Assembly: GCF_000498575.2 (NCBI RefSeq)
Contig: NZ_AWSQ01000006.1
Span: 156,430-220,429 of the forward strand
Reading direction: 5' to 3'
Length of the DNA: 64,000 bases
From: Pseudomonas taeanensis MS-3
GTDB taxonomy: Bacteria; Pseudomonadota; Gammaproteobacteria; Pseudomonadales; Pseudomonadaceae
Below are positions 15,024-22,780 of this stretch, piece by piece. Within the stretch, counting starts at the first letter, position 1. Every line of letters begins with the position of its first letter. A program made the translations under genes and the position numbers. A model generated the notes under the pieces. It was not told the origin of the DNA. It made no database searches and worked only from the letters and a program-made list of their open reading frames with translations.

Positions 15024-16292
15024 TCAGCCCTGTAAATTCACCTCGAAGCGGCTGCCCTGTGGTGGCAGATCGCTTACCCGTACTGCCCAGCCCTGGTGAG
15101 TGCAGATACGCTTGACCAGGGACAGGCCCAAGCCCAGCCCCTCACCACGCGCCTCGGGGCCCCGTACGAAGGGCTGGAACATCTGCTCGTGCTGATCCAG
15201 GGGAATGCCGACCCCACTGTCCTCCACACGAAAGCCGCCTGTGTCGAGGATCAGCCGTACGCCCCCCTGCTCGGTGTAATGCAGGGCATTACGCAGCAAG
15301 TTGGACATGACCGTGCGTAGAAACGTCAGGTTGTACTGCGCGCTATCGACGCCCTGTGCGATCAGCTGAAACTGCAAGCCTTTCTCCTCAATCAACGGCG
15401 CCCAGCGCTTGCTCTGCTCGTCCGCCACCTCGGCCAAAGAGGCACTGCCGCCCTGTCTCGACTCCTCCGGTTTGGCCCGTGCCAGCATCAGAAAGGTCTG
15501 CACCAGTTCACTCATTTCCTCCGCCGCACGGCTGATGCGCTGTACCTGCTCGCGCTGCCGCGGGCTCAAGCCCTGCGCCTCCACCAACAGCTCGCAGGAG
15601 CTGGCAATAATCATCAGCGGGGTACGCAACTCGTGGCTGACGTCACTGGTGAACAGCCGCTCACGCTCAAGGGTTTGCCGGAGCTGCCCCAGGGTGCTGT
15701 CGAAGGCGGCCGCCAGGTGGCCGACTTCATCATCCGGATAATCCGGCGCCAGGGCCGGCGCCAGGGCATGCAACTGGTCGCGATGACGCACCTGATTGGC
15801 CAGCCGGATCACCGGCGCCATAACCCGTCGCGCCAGCAACCAACCGAGCCCCCAGGCCGCGACCACACTCAACAAGAAGCCAGCCAGCACAACATCGAAC
15901 AGCACCTGCTCACGCGCTTCGAACTCATTCTGCTCTTGCACCAGCATAAACACCTGACCGTTCTGGGTGCGTTTGAAGGCGTAGTACGCCTGATCGCCCT
16001 CGACCACCTCGGAAAAACCGTTTCTGACCTGGGCAAACTGCTGCGGCACCGCATATTCGGCCAAGTGCGAGGCGAAGAAACGGGTACTGGAATCCACCCT
16101 GGGACGCTGACCGCGGTGCAGGTCCTCCTGGATCACGATGTTCAACTCGCGATCCAGCTCCTGAGAGACCAGGTGCTCCTCAACGAAATGCACACTGGCC
16201 ACGATACTCAGGGACAACCCCCCACTGACGACCAGGGTCATCAGCACGAAGGCGATAACGATGCGGCGCAGCAGCGGCTGCTTAGAGGCCAT
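15024..16292 (-). CDS. colS: sensor histidine kinase ColS
   Basis: A 422-residue sensor kinase: TM1 at about 12-33, a short periplasmic domain to about 130, TM2 at 131-153, HAMP, HisKA with His220 (SDVSHELRTPL), and an ATPase domain with NLLRNALHYT, DSGVGIP and GEGLGLGLSLVKRI. The periplasmic domain has His35, Glu38, Glu95 and an EARE (ExxE) motif at 125-128. These match, within one residue, the metal-sensing residues I recall for P. putida ColS, which responds to Fe(III) and Zn. ColS phosphorylates ColR. Its start overlaps the colR stop by 11 bases, so the pair is translationally coupled. Confidence 0.93.
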   Translation of the reverse strand: MASKQPLLRRIVIAFVLMTLVVSGGLSLSIVASVHFVEEHLVSQELDRELNIVIQEDLHRGQRPRVDSSTRFFASHLAEYAVPQQFAQVRNGFSEVVEGDQAYYAFKRTQNGQVFMLVQEQNEFEAREQVLFDVVLAGFLLSVVAAWGLGWLLARRVMAPVIRLANQVRHRDQLHALAPALAPDYPDDEVGHLAAAFDSTLGQLRQTLERERLFTSDVSHELRTPLMIIASSCELLVEAQGLSPRQREQVQRISRAAEEMSELVQTFLMLARAKPEESRQGGSASLAEVADEQSKRWAPLIEEKGLQFQLIAQGVDSAQYNLTFLRTVMSNLLRNALHYTEQGGVRLILDTGGFRVEDSGVGIPLDQHEQMFQPFVRGPEARGEGLGLGLSLVKRICTHQGWAVRVSDLPPQGSRFEVNLQG

Positions 16293-16965
16293 TTACAGTC
16301 TCCGCCAGGCGATAACCGATACCGTGCACGGTATGCAGCAGCGGCTTGGCGAACGGCTTATCGAGCACCTGGCGCAGTTGGTGGATGTGGCTACGCAGGC
16401 TGTCGCTATCCGGGCAGTCGTCCCCCCACAGCGCTTCTTCCAGCGCTTCGCGGCGGACTACAGCGGGGCTTTTCTGCATCAGCACTGCGAGCAGCTTGAG
16501 TCCCAAGGGGTTGAGCTTGAGCGCCTGGCCGGCGCGACTGATATGCAGAGTATCGAGGTCATAGACCAACTCGCCCACCTGAAGCTGGCGCTTGCGACTG
16601 CCCTGGCTGCGCCGCAGGATAGCCTCGATGCGCGCCACCAACTCGGACAAGGCGAACGGCTTGAGCAAGTAATCGTCGGCCCCGGCGTTCAGCCCTTGCA
16701 GACGATCATCCAGCGCATCGCGAGCGGTCAGCATGATGATCGGCGTATCGCGCCGGGCATCCTCGCGCAACCGCTTGCACAGCTGATAACCATCCATGCC
16801 CGGCAGCATGATGTCCAGCACGATCAAGTCGTAGTGCTCGGTGGCCGCCAGATGTAAACCGCTCAGACCATCCTGCGCACAATCGACGCTATAGCCCTTC
16901 AGAGCCAGATAATCGAGGACATTGGCCAGGATGTCCCGGTTGTCTTCCACCACAAGAATACGCAT
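16282..16965 (-). CDS. colR: response regulator ColR (OmpR family)
   Basis: A 227-residue OmpR/PhoB-type regulator. The receiver spans residues 1-115 with acidic pocket Glu7-Asp8, phospho-acceptor Asp51 (LIVLDIMLPGMDGYQL), Thr in MLTARD and Lys in YLLKPF. The winged-helix DNA-binding domain at about 125-220 ends in LLHTVHGIGYRL. It controls membrane-integrity and LPS-modification genes in pseudomonads. It is the first gene of the colR-colS unit and is divergent from the LtaS-like gene; the 122-bp region between them holds direct repeats at 11-bp spacing, so autoregulation is possible. Confidence 0.94.
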   Translation of the reverse strand: MRILVVEDNRDILANVLDYLALKGYSVDCAQDGLSGLHLAATEHYDLIVLDIMLPGMDGYQLCKRLREDARRDTPIIMLTARDALDDRLQGLNAGADDYLLKPFALSELVARIEAILRRSQGSRKRQLQVGELVYDLDTLHISRAGQALKLNPLGLKLLAVLMQKSPAVVRREALEEALWGDDCPDSDSLRSHIHQLRQVLDKPFAKPLLHTVHGIGYRLAETVNGL

Positions 16966-17001
16966 GTTCGGCTGCCCCTTCAGGCTACGGTTGGCTGCAA
17001 C

Positions 17002-17041
17002 TTTGACGTTTTTTTCACGCTGTTTTTACGCACGGCTCACG
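17002..17041 (+). promoter_or_regulatory. probable ColR operator in the colR / LtaS-like divergent region
   Basis: Plus-strand heptamers TTTGACG (17002-17008), TTTCACG (17013-17019) and TTTTACG (17024-17030) are spaced exactly 11 bp apart, with a weaker fourth unit GCTCACG at 17035-17041. The block aligns base for base over about 30 bp with the array before warA. Its direction points to the LtaS-like gene, whose ATG is 47 bases beyond the last unit. Confidence 0.7.
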
Positions 17042-17087
17042 CGCACAGCAACAGACTGCGGCGCACTCATCCAAGCCGGATCATACG

Positions 17088-19049
17088 ATGCCGCCGTTCC
17101 ACTTTGCTCAGCTTCGCTACCTTTCGCTGTTTTTTCTAGCCTGGCTGGCAGCATTCTGCATGACTCGCACGGGTTTGGTACTCGGGCATCTGGCGACTTT
17201 CGGCGCCAGTGGCCATGAGCTTATCCAGGCTTATGCCATTGGCCTGCTGTATGACCTGAGTTTTCTTCTCTTCGCCACATTGCCGCTGGCCCTGTACCTG
17301 CTGTGCTGTCCGCGTCGCCTGTGGCAGCAGCGCTGGCATCGCGCTGCGCTGCACATGCTGCTGGGCCTCAGCCTGTTCGTCATGCTGAGCACTGCGGTGG
17401 CAGAGTGGATGTTCTGGGATGAATTTGCTGCGCGCTTCAACTTTATCGCCGTCGACTACCTGCTGTACTGCGATGAAGTGCTCGACGACATGCTCGAATC
17501 CTATTCGACCTACCCGCTGCTGGCGGCCTTGGCCGTGATTGCGGTCATCGGCGCGGTACTGCTGCGCAACGCCACCGCCGCCGCTTTGCGTGCACCGCTG
17601 CTGGGGTGGCGCGGCAGAGTCTTGACGCTGACCAGCCTGGCCCTGCTGGCCGGGCTGAGCAGTGCACTACTGGGTCAGGGCGCACTTCGCACAGCGAACA
17701 ACAGTACCTACTTGCGTGAGCTGGCAAGCAACGGCCCTTACCAATTCTTCGCTGCCTTGCGCAACAACGAACTGGACTACCCGCAGTTCTACAGCACCCT
17801 GCCTAAGACCCAGGTGGCGAAACAGCTACGCGCCGAACTGAACGAAGCCAACGCGCACTTCATCGGTAACCAGCCACTGGATATTCGCCGGGTCATCGAC
17901 AATCCGGGGCCAGCGCAGCGCCATAACGTGATTCTGGTAACCGTTGAAAGCCTTAGCACCAATTATCTGGGCAGTTTCGGCGATACCCGCCAGCTCACTC
18001 CGAACCTCGACCGCTTGCGTCAACAGAGCCTGTTCTTCAACAACTGCTACGCCACCGGTAGCCGTACCGACCGGGGACTGGAAGCCATCAGCCTGTCGAT
18101 CCCGCCAACCCCCGGTCGCGCCATCGTCAAGCGCATCAACCGCGAAAGCGGATTCGCCAGCCTCGGCCAACAGTTTCAGGCTCAGGGTTACGACAGCGTC
18201 TTTGTCTACGCTGGACGTGGCTACCTCGACAACCTGAACACCTTCTTCGGCGGCAATGGTTACCGTGTGTTCGACCTGAGTAGTGTCGACAAACACGACG
18301 TTGAGTTCGAGAACGCGTGGGGCATGAGCGATGAGGACCTCTACCGGCAGACGCTGAAGCTGGCCGACGCCGACCATGCCGCCGGCAAACCCTTCTTCAT
18401 GCACCTGATGACCACATCCAACCAGCGCCCCTATACCTATCCGGACGGGCGCATCGACATTGCCTCAGGCCAGGGGCGCGCAGGCGCGGTGAAATACACC
18501 GACTACGCCATCGGCCAGTTCCTGCAGCAGGCACGACAGCAGCCCTGGTTCAGCAACACCCTGTTCATCTTCGTCGCCGACCACAGCGCGGGCAGCGCGG
18601 GCACACAGGACTTGTCCGTGGCCAATTACCATATTCCGTTGTTTATCTACGCGCCTGGACTCATTAACCCGCGCGAATTCGCCGGGCTGACCAGCCAGAT
18701 CGACCTGGCCCCAACGCTGCTGGGGTTACTCAATTTCGATTATGTCTCGACCTTTTTCGGCCGAAACGTACTGCGCGAGCAAGCCGCACCCGAACGCGTA
18801 CTGATCGGCAACCAGCAACACCTCGGGCTCTTCGACGGCCATGACCTGGCGATACTCAGCCCACGCAAGACGACCCGGCGCCACGACAATGCACTCGGTA
18901 TCAGCCATGAACTGAGCGTGTCGACCAGCGACCCGCTGATTGATCGCGACATTGCCTACTACCAGAGCGCCAGCTACGGCTTCAGTAACGGCCTGCTCGG
19001 CTGGCAGGCAGCCAACTCGCTGACCGCTTCTGCTCTCGAACATCACTAA
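17088..19049 (+). CDS. LtaS-like membrane sulfatase-fold transferase
   Basis: A 653-residue protein with about five membrane helices in the first 220 residues and a periplasmic alkaline-phosphatase-fold domain from about residue 278. Expected catalytic residues of the LtaS/OpgB/EptA superfamily are present: Glu287 (VTVESLS), the nucleophile Thr327 (TGSRTDRGLEA) and Asp498-His499 (FVADHSAG). Such enzymes move phosphoglycerol or phosphoethanolamine from phospholipids onto glycans or lipid A, releasing diacylglycerol. Gram-negatives lack lipoteichoic acid, so the acceptor here is unknown; an OpgB-like or novel envelope substrate is possible. It is preceded by the putative ColR operator and followed by a PAP2 gene 47 bases on. 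Confidence 0.85.
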   Translation: MPPFHFAQLRYLSLFFLAWLAAFCMTRTGLVLGHLATFGASGHELIQAYAIGLLYDLSFLLFATLPLALYLLCCPRRLWQQRWHRAALHMLLGLSLFVMLSTAVAEWMFWDEFAARFNFIAVDYLLYCDEVLDDMLESYSTYPLLAALAVIAVIGAVLLRNATAAALRAPLLGWRGRVLTLTSLALLAGLSSALLGQGALRTANNSTYLRELASNGPYQFFAALRNNELDYPQFYSTLPKTQVAKQLRAELNEANAHFIGNQPLDIRRVIDNPGPAQRHNVILVTVESLSTNYLGSFGDTRQLTPNLDRLRQQSLFFNNCYATGSRTDRGLEAISLSIPPTPGRAIVKRINRESGFASLGQQFQAQGYDSVFVYAGRGYLDNLNTFFGGNGYRVFDLSSVDKHDVEFENAWGMSDEDLYRQTLKLADADHAAGKPFFMHLMTTSNQRPYTYPDGRIDIASGQGRAGAVKYTDYAIGQFLQQARQQPWFSNTLFIFVADHSAGSAGTQDLSVANYHIPLFIYAPGLINPREFAGLTSQIDLAPTLLGLLNFDYVSTFFGRNVLREQAAPERVLIGNQQHLGLFDGHDLAILSPRKTTRRHDNALGISHELSVSTSDPLIDRDIAYYQSASYGFSNGLLGWQAANSLTASALEHH

Positions 19050-19096
19050 CCATTTTGCGCCGATACATCGACGGACTTAGCCAAAGGAACAACACC

Positions 19097-19846
19097 ATGC
19101 TCGCCAACTCGCCAACCGCCTCGCGGCCGCTCAACTTCTATCTGGGCTTCGGCATTCCGCTAGCCGTGATGCTATTGCTACTACTGGCAGACCCTACGAC
19201 CCTGGATTTCACCATCGCCAACTGGGCCTATGACCAGCAGAGCGGCTTTATCGGCCGGCATAGTGCGTTTCTCGAAGACATCCTGCATGACCGCGCCAAG
19301 CAGGCGGTGATCGGCATTGGCCTGCTGGCCATCATCGGGTTCGCCCTGAGCCTGCTGAGCAAGAAACTCCACCACTGGCGCCGCCCCTTCGGTTATCTGG
19401 TACTGGCAATGGGCCTGACCACCAGTATCGTCACGCCCCTGAAGGCCCTCACCGGGGTGCACTGCCCATGGAGTCTCAGCCAGTTTGGCGGCGAGGAGAC
19501 CTACACGCCACTGCTCAGCGCGCGCGCACCCACCGCCAAGCCTGGGCGCTGCTGGCCGGGTGGCCATGCCGCCGCAGGCTTCTCGCTGTTCGCGCTGTTC
19601 TTCGTGCTGCGTGATCGGCGCCCGCGCACAGCCAAGGCGGCACTCTGGTTCGCGCTGGCGTTGGGCACCACCTTTTCCATAGGACGCATGCTGCAAGGCG
19701 CGCACTTTTTCTCCCACAACCTGTGGACCGCCCTATTTTGCTGGGTGATCTCCCTGGGCGCCTATCGACTGGTGCTCTATCGCACCACGCAAAGCGCCCG
19801 TGACACTCTCAGCGCACTGCCCACAACAGAGGGCGCAACAGGCTAA
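19097..19846 (+). CDS. PAP2-family lipid phosphatase
   Basis: A 249-residue membrane protein of the PAP2 group. The phosphatase motifs are variants: KPGRCWPGGHAAAGF (normally KxxxxxxRP...PSGH) and SIGRMLQGAHFFSHNLWTA (normally SRxxxxxHxxxD; the last Asp is replaced by Asn-Leu-Trp context). Catalytic histidines are present. The start at 19097 has an AAAGGAA ribosome site. Substrates of relatives include undecaprenyl-PP, phosphatidic acid, phosphatidylglycerol phosphate and lipid A phosphate. It is probably co-transcribed with the LtaS-like gene, so a role in processing lipid by-products or acceptors is reasonable but inferred. Confidence 0.85.
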   Translation: MLANSPTASRPLNFYLGFGIPLAVMLLLLLADPTTLDFTIANWAYDQQSGFIGRHSAFLEDILHDRAKQAVIGIGLLAIIGFALSLLSKKLHHWRRPFGYLVLAMGLTTSIVTPLKALTGVHCPWSLSQFGGEETYTPLLSARAPTAKPGRCWPGGHAAAGFSLFALFFVLRDRRPRTAKAALWFALALGTTFSIGRMLQGAHFFSHNLWTALFCWVISLGAYRLVLYRTTQSARDTLSALPTTEGATG

Positions 19847-19872
19847 GCCAAGGACCCGCTGCGCTGCCCGGA

Positions 19873-20991
19873 TCAAACCACCTGCGCAGCGACTCTACCC
19901 GGGTGGGTCTCCAGGGACACCCGGAACAGTGCAGCCACCAGATCCGTCTGGGTGACGATGCCCAACAGCACGCCATGCCCATCCAATACCGGCACTTTAT
20001 GCACGCTGCCATCGGATAGCAGCTGTATCAGGTAGGTAATGGGCCAGTCCGGGGAACAGCTAGGCACCTTTCGCTGCATCACTTGCCCGACCTGTACCTG
20101 CTCAGCCTCAGGCCCAACCTGCATCACGTCATGCAGATAGAGCATGCCTTGCAGGATGCGCTGCGGATTGACCACCGGCATGCCGCTCAGCCTGTGAGCA
20201 TGCATCTGTTTCAGGGCAGCGCCGACAGTGGCGTCCGGGGCCAGGCTCAGCACATCCTTGGACATGATGTCGACACACCGCGTCTCACCGAAACGCCGTC
20301 GATAAGCCCGCTCCTCGGTTTGCCGCAAAATCTCTTCCAGGTCGTCACGGGCGATGTCCAGCAGCTCGCCGCGCGCATTGAGTACCGCATCCAGGTCCTC
20401 GGGGGTAAAGCCCAGGCGGTCACGCGGGATAGGGTCAGCGGTCTTATGCACGTTGCCATGTTCAACCGGACGATGCGGGTAGCGGCGTCTGAGTACGTTA
20501 TTGAACAACAGGGCAATCAGCAGCAACGCCAGGACATTCAGTGCGACCGGGTACAACACGAAGTGATACCCGAGCCGAGTCACCTCTTCGCCGCCCAATA
20601 CGGCGGTCAGGGCGATGGCTCCACCTGGAGGGTGCAGGCAACGCAGGGCAAACATCGCGGCAATCGCTAAGGCACCCGCAGCGGCAGCCGCCAGCCCGGA
20701 GGGCCCCAGCCACTTGGCGCAGCTCACCCCCACCAAGGCGGCGAGCAAACTGCCACCGACCGCCGACCATGGCTGTGCCAGCGGACTGGAAGGCACGGCA
20801 AACAGCAAAACGGCGGAAGCGCCCATCGGCGCGACCAGCCAGAGATGAGCGCCACCTAAGGCCTGGCGACAAAACCAGGCGGTGAACAGCAAGCCGAGGA
20901 AGGCCCCGACACAACTCAAGCCCTGTTCGCCTCGACTGATATTCATTGGGGCCGGCCAGAAGCCCTGCAACCACCCCTTGAAGCTATTCAC
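19873..20991 (-). CDS. HPP-family membrane protein with two CBS domains
   Basis: A 372-residue protein. The N-terminal 170 residues hold four to five helices and the HPP signature (LRCLHPPGGAIALTAVLGG). The C-terminal part from about 235 has two CBS motifs (CVDIMSKDVLSLAPDATV and VGQVMQRKVPSCSPDWPI) ending in GVLLGIVTQTDLVAALF. CBS pairs usually bind adenosyl nucleotides and gate transport; some HPP proteins are reported nitrite carriers. The substrate here is unknown. The start codon is GTG at 20991; an ATG at 20946 is an alternative. It is convergent with the PAP2 gene. Confidence 0.85.
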   Translation of the reverse strand: MNSFKGWLQGFWPAPMNISRGEQGLSCVGAFLGLLFTAWFCRQALGGAHLWLVAPMGASAVLLFAVPSSPLAQPWSAVGGSLLAALVGVSCAKWLGPSGLAAAAAGALAIAAMFALRCLHPPGGAIALTAVLGGEEVTRLGYHFVLYPVALNVLALLLIALLFNNVLRRRYPHRPVEHGNVHKTADPIPRDRLGFTPEDLDAVLNARGELLDIARDDLEEILRQTEERAYRRRFGETRCVDIMSKDVLSLAPDATVGAALKQMHAHRLSGMPVVNPQRILQGMLYLHDVMQVGPEAEQVQVGQVMQRKVPSCSPDWPITYLIQLLSDGSVHKVPVLDGHGVLLGIVTQTDLVAALFRVSLETHPGRVAAQVV

Positions 20992-21073
20992 CGCTCACGC
21001 CCGCCTGTCTTCGCACCGTTTTAGGGCGAGCAATATACCTTCCCCAAGCTCATAGCGGTCAAGTCACGACCCT

Positions 21074-22015
21074 CTAGTCCGGCCAGAACGCCCGAATCCC
21101 CGCCACCCCCTGCGCACCCACCTGCCAAGCTCGCTCAAGCTCAGCCGGGCCCACGCCGCCGAGCAAATACACTGGCTGGTTGAAACCCTGCAGCAATTCA
21201 GCTGTTGCTGCCCAGCCAAGTGGTTGCGCCTGCGGGTGAGTGGCTGTCGCCTGCACAGGCGACAGGGTGACGAAGTCCACCCCCAGCTGTGCCGCCAGCG
21301 CCAGTTCTTCAGCCGAATGACAAGACGCTGCCAGCCAGCGCTCGGGCGCTAACGGCCGTCCGCTAGCAGCCAACTCGCGTAGCTGTTGGGCCGTCAGGTG
21401 CCAGCCGGCAGCGGGAAAGTCGCTCAACCATTCTAACGGCCCCTTGAGCATCAGCTGCGCACGTCCGGCGCACAGTCCTACAGCATCCAGCGCCAGGTCG
21501 CGGTATTGCGGGTCGAACATCGCCGGGGCGCGCAACTGCAGCAGAGCGATGTCGCTGTCCAGCGCGCGCTGGATACCACGCAGTAATTCGGCCGCCCCTA
21601 GCCCATCCGGGGTGATCAGGTAGCGCTCGGGCAAGCGCGCGGCGGCAATTATGGGGCGATTGGCGGCCGGAAACTCATAGTCGCCCAACTGCCGCGGATT
21701 GACCCAGGCCAGCGGTTGCCCTTCTGCGCCATGCGCCTGGCCAGCGAACGCCGAGACCTCCCAGACGTCCAGCAGCACCTGCTTGTCCGGGTAGTCGTGA
21801 CGCACCTGGATCAACGGCCGCGCCGCTGTCGGATGAATGCCCAGCTCTTCCTGCAGCTCCCGAGCCAGGGCCGCCTCAATCGCCTCACCACTTTCCACCT
21901 TGCCGCCGGGAAACTCCCAGAGGCCGCCCTGATGGCTAGCATCCGCCCGCTTGGCGATCAGGATGCGTCCGTCCGCCCTGCGAATCACCGCCGCAGCCAC
22001 ATGCACGCGTTTCAT
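21074..22015 (-). CDS. Nudix hydrolase fused to a ThiE-like domain
   Basis: A 313-residue fusion. Residues 1-130 are a MutT-type Nudix domain with the box GGKVESGEAIEAALARELQEELGI. Residues about 140-313 resemble thiamine-phosphate synthase (ThiE/TenI), ending LYLLGGVGPAELERAWQVGAQGVAGIRAFW. MutT removes 8-oxo-dGTP from the nucleotide pool. The ThiE half lacks a clear QxRxK phosphate/pyrimidine signature, reading LLQLRAP, so thiamine synthesis is doubtful. The fusion is common in pseudomonads. The ATG at 22015 overlaps the stop of the upstream GST gene (ATGA), so they are translationally coupled. Confidence 0.9.
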   Translation of the reverse strand: MKRVHVAAAVIRRADGRILIAKRADASHQGGLWEFPGGKVESGEAIEAALARELQEELGIHPTAARPLIQVRHDYPDKQVLLDVWEVSAFAGQAHGAEGQPLAWVNPRQLGDYEFPAANRPIIAAARLPERYLITPDGLGAAELLRGIQRALDSDIALLQLRAPAMFDPQYRDLALDAVGLCAGRAQLMLKGPLEWLSDFPAAGWHLTAQQLRELAASGRPLAPERWLAASCHSAEELALAAQLGVDFVTLSPVQATATHPQAQPLGWAATAELLQGFNQPVYLLGGVGPAELERAWQVGAQGVAGIRAFWPD

Positions 22016-22644
22016 CCCAGCTGTTCCTTGAGAGCCATCTGATACCAGCGCTGAAACGCCGGCCATTGGTAGACGGTAGCCACATAGGCCGCCGCGACCT
22101 CGGGTAAATCGACCTGATAACTGCGCAACCGCGCAGCCACCGGCGCAAAGTAGGCGTCCGCCAGGCTGGCATGGCCGAACAAAAACGGGCCGTCCTGGCC
22201 GAAGCGCTCACGGCAATCGGTCCACAGCGCGCAGACTCGCTGAATATCGGCCTGGGCGTCGTCCGGCACTTCGGCCAGCACCTCATCGCGCTTGAGGTCC
22301 ATCGGCATATGCGTACGCAAACCGACGAAGCCGCTGTGCATTTCCGCACATACGCTACGGGCCAGCGCACGAGCGTATTGCCCGCGCGGCCAGAGGTGAG
22401 CTTCGGGAAAGCGTTCAGCGAGGTATTCTCCGATCGCCAGGGAGTCCCACACCGGCCCCTCCTCGGTTATCAGTAACGGCACCTTGCCGGTCGGGGAGTA
22501 CTCACGGATACGCGCCTGGGTGTCCGGGCGATTGAGCGCAATCACCTGTTCCGTATAAGGTGCACCGCTCAACTCCAAGGCCAAGGCCGCACGCAGCGAC
22601 CAGGAGGAATAGCGCTTGTTGCCGACGATCAGGTTCAGGGTCAT
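22012..22644 (-). CDS. glutathione S-transferase family protein
   Basis: A 210-residue protein with an N-terminal thioredoxin-like GST domain (LIVGNKRYSSWSLRAALAL, where Ser of SSWS is the likely glutathione-activating residue; later KVPLLI and DSLAIGEYLAERFP). The all-helical C-terminal domain contains ADAYFAPVAARL. It should conjugate or reduce small molecules with glutathione; the substrate is unknown. It is the upstream partner of the Nudix-ThiE gene through a 4-base overlap. It lies 136 bases downstream of argJ, on the same strand. Confidence 0.9.
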   Translation of the reverse strand: MTLNLIVGNKRYSSWSLRAALALELSGAPYTEQVIALNRPDTQARIREYSPTGKVPLLITEEGPVWDSLAIGEYLAERFPEAHLWPRGQYARALARSVCAEMHSGFVGLRTHMPMDLKRDEVLAEVPDDAQADIQRVCALWTDCRERFGQDGPFLFGHASLADAYFAPVAARLRSYQVDLPEVAAAYVATVYQWPAFQRWYQMALKEQLG

Positions 22645-22780
22645 GGGGTCGCTCCGTGCGTTAACCAGTGAGGACAGGTCAGTCGACGGTAAGAGGCGAC
22701 TCCCCGAATAGCAAATTCCCGTTATTCATGGGGCCATGAACAACGGGAATAGCGACAGCGTTACAGCACTTGCACCCCAC

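Noticed and set aside
22645..22780. A regulatory RNA or leader peptide between argJ and the GST gene
   Set aside because: The 136-base gap has no clear stem-loop with T tract and no conserved-looking short frame.
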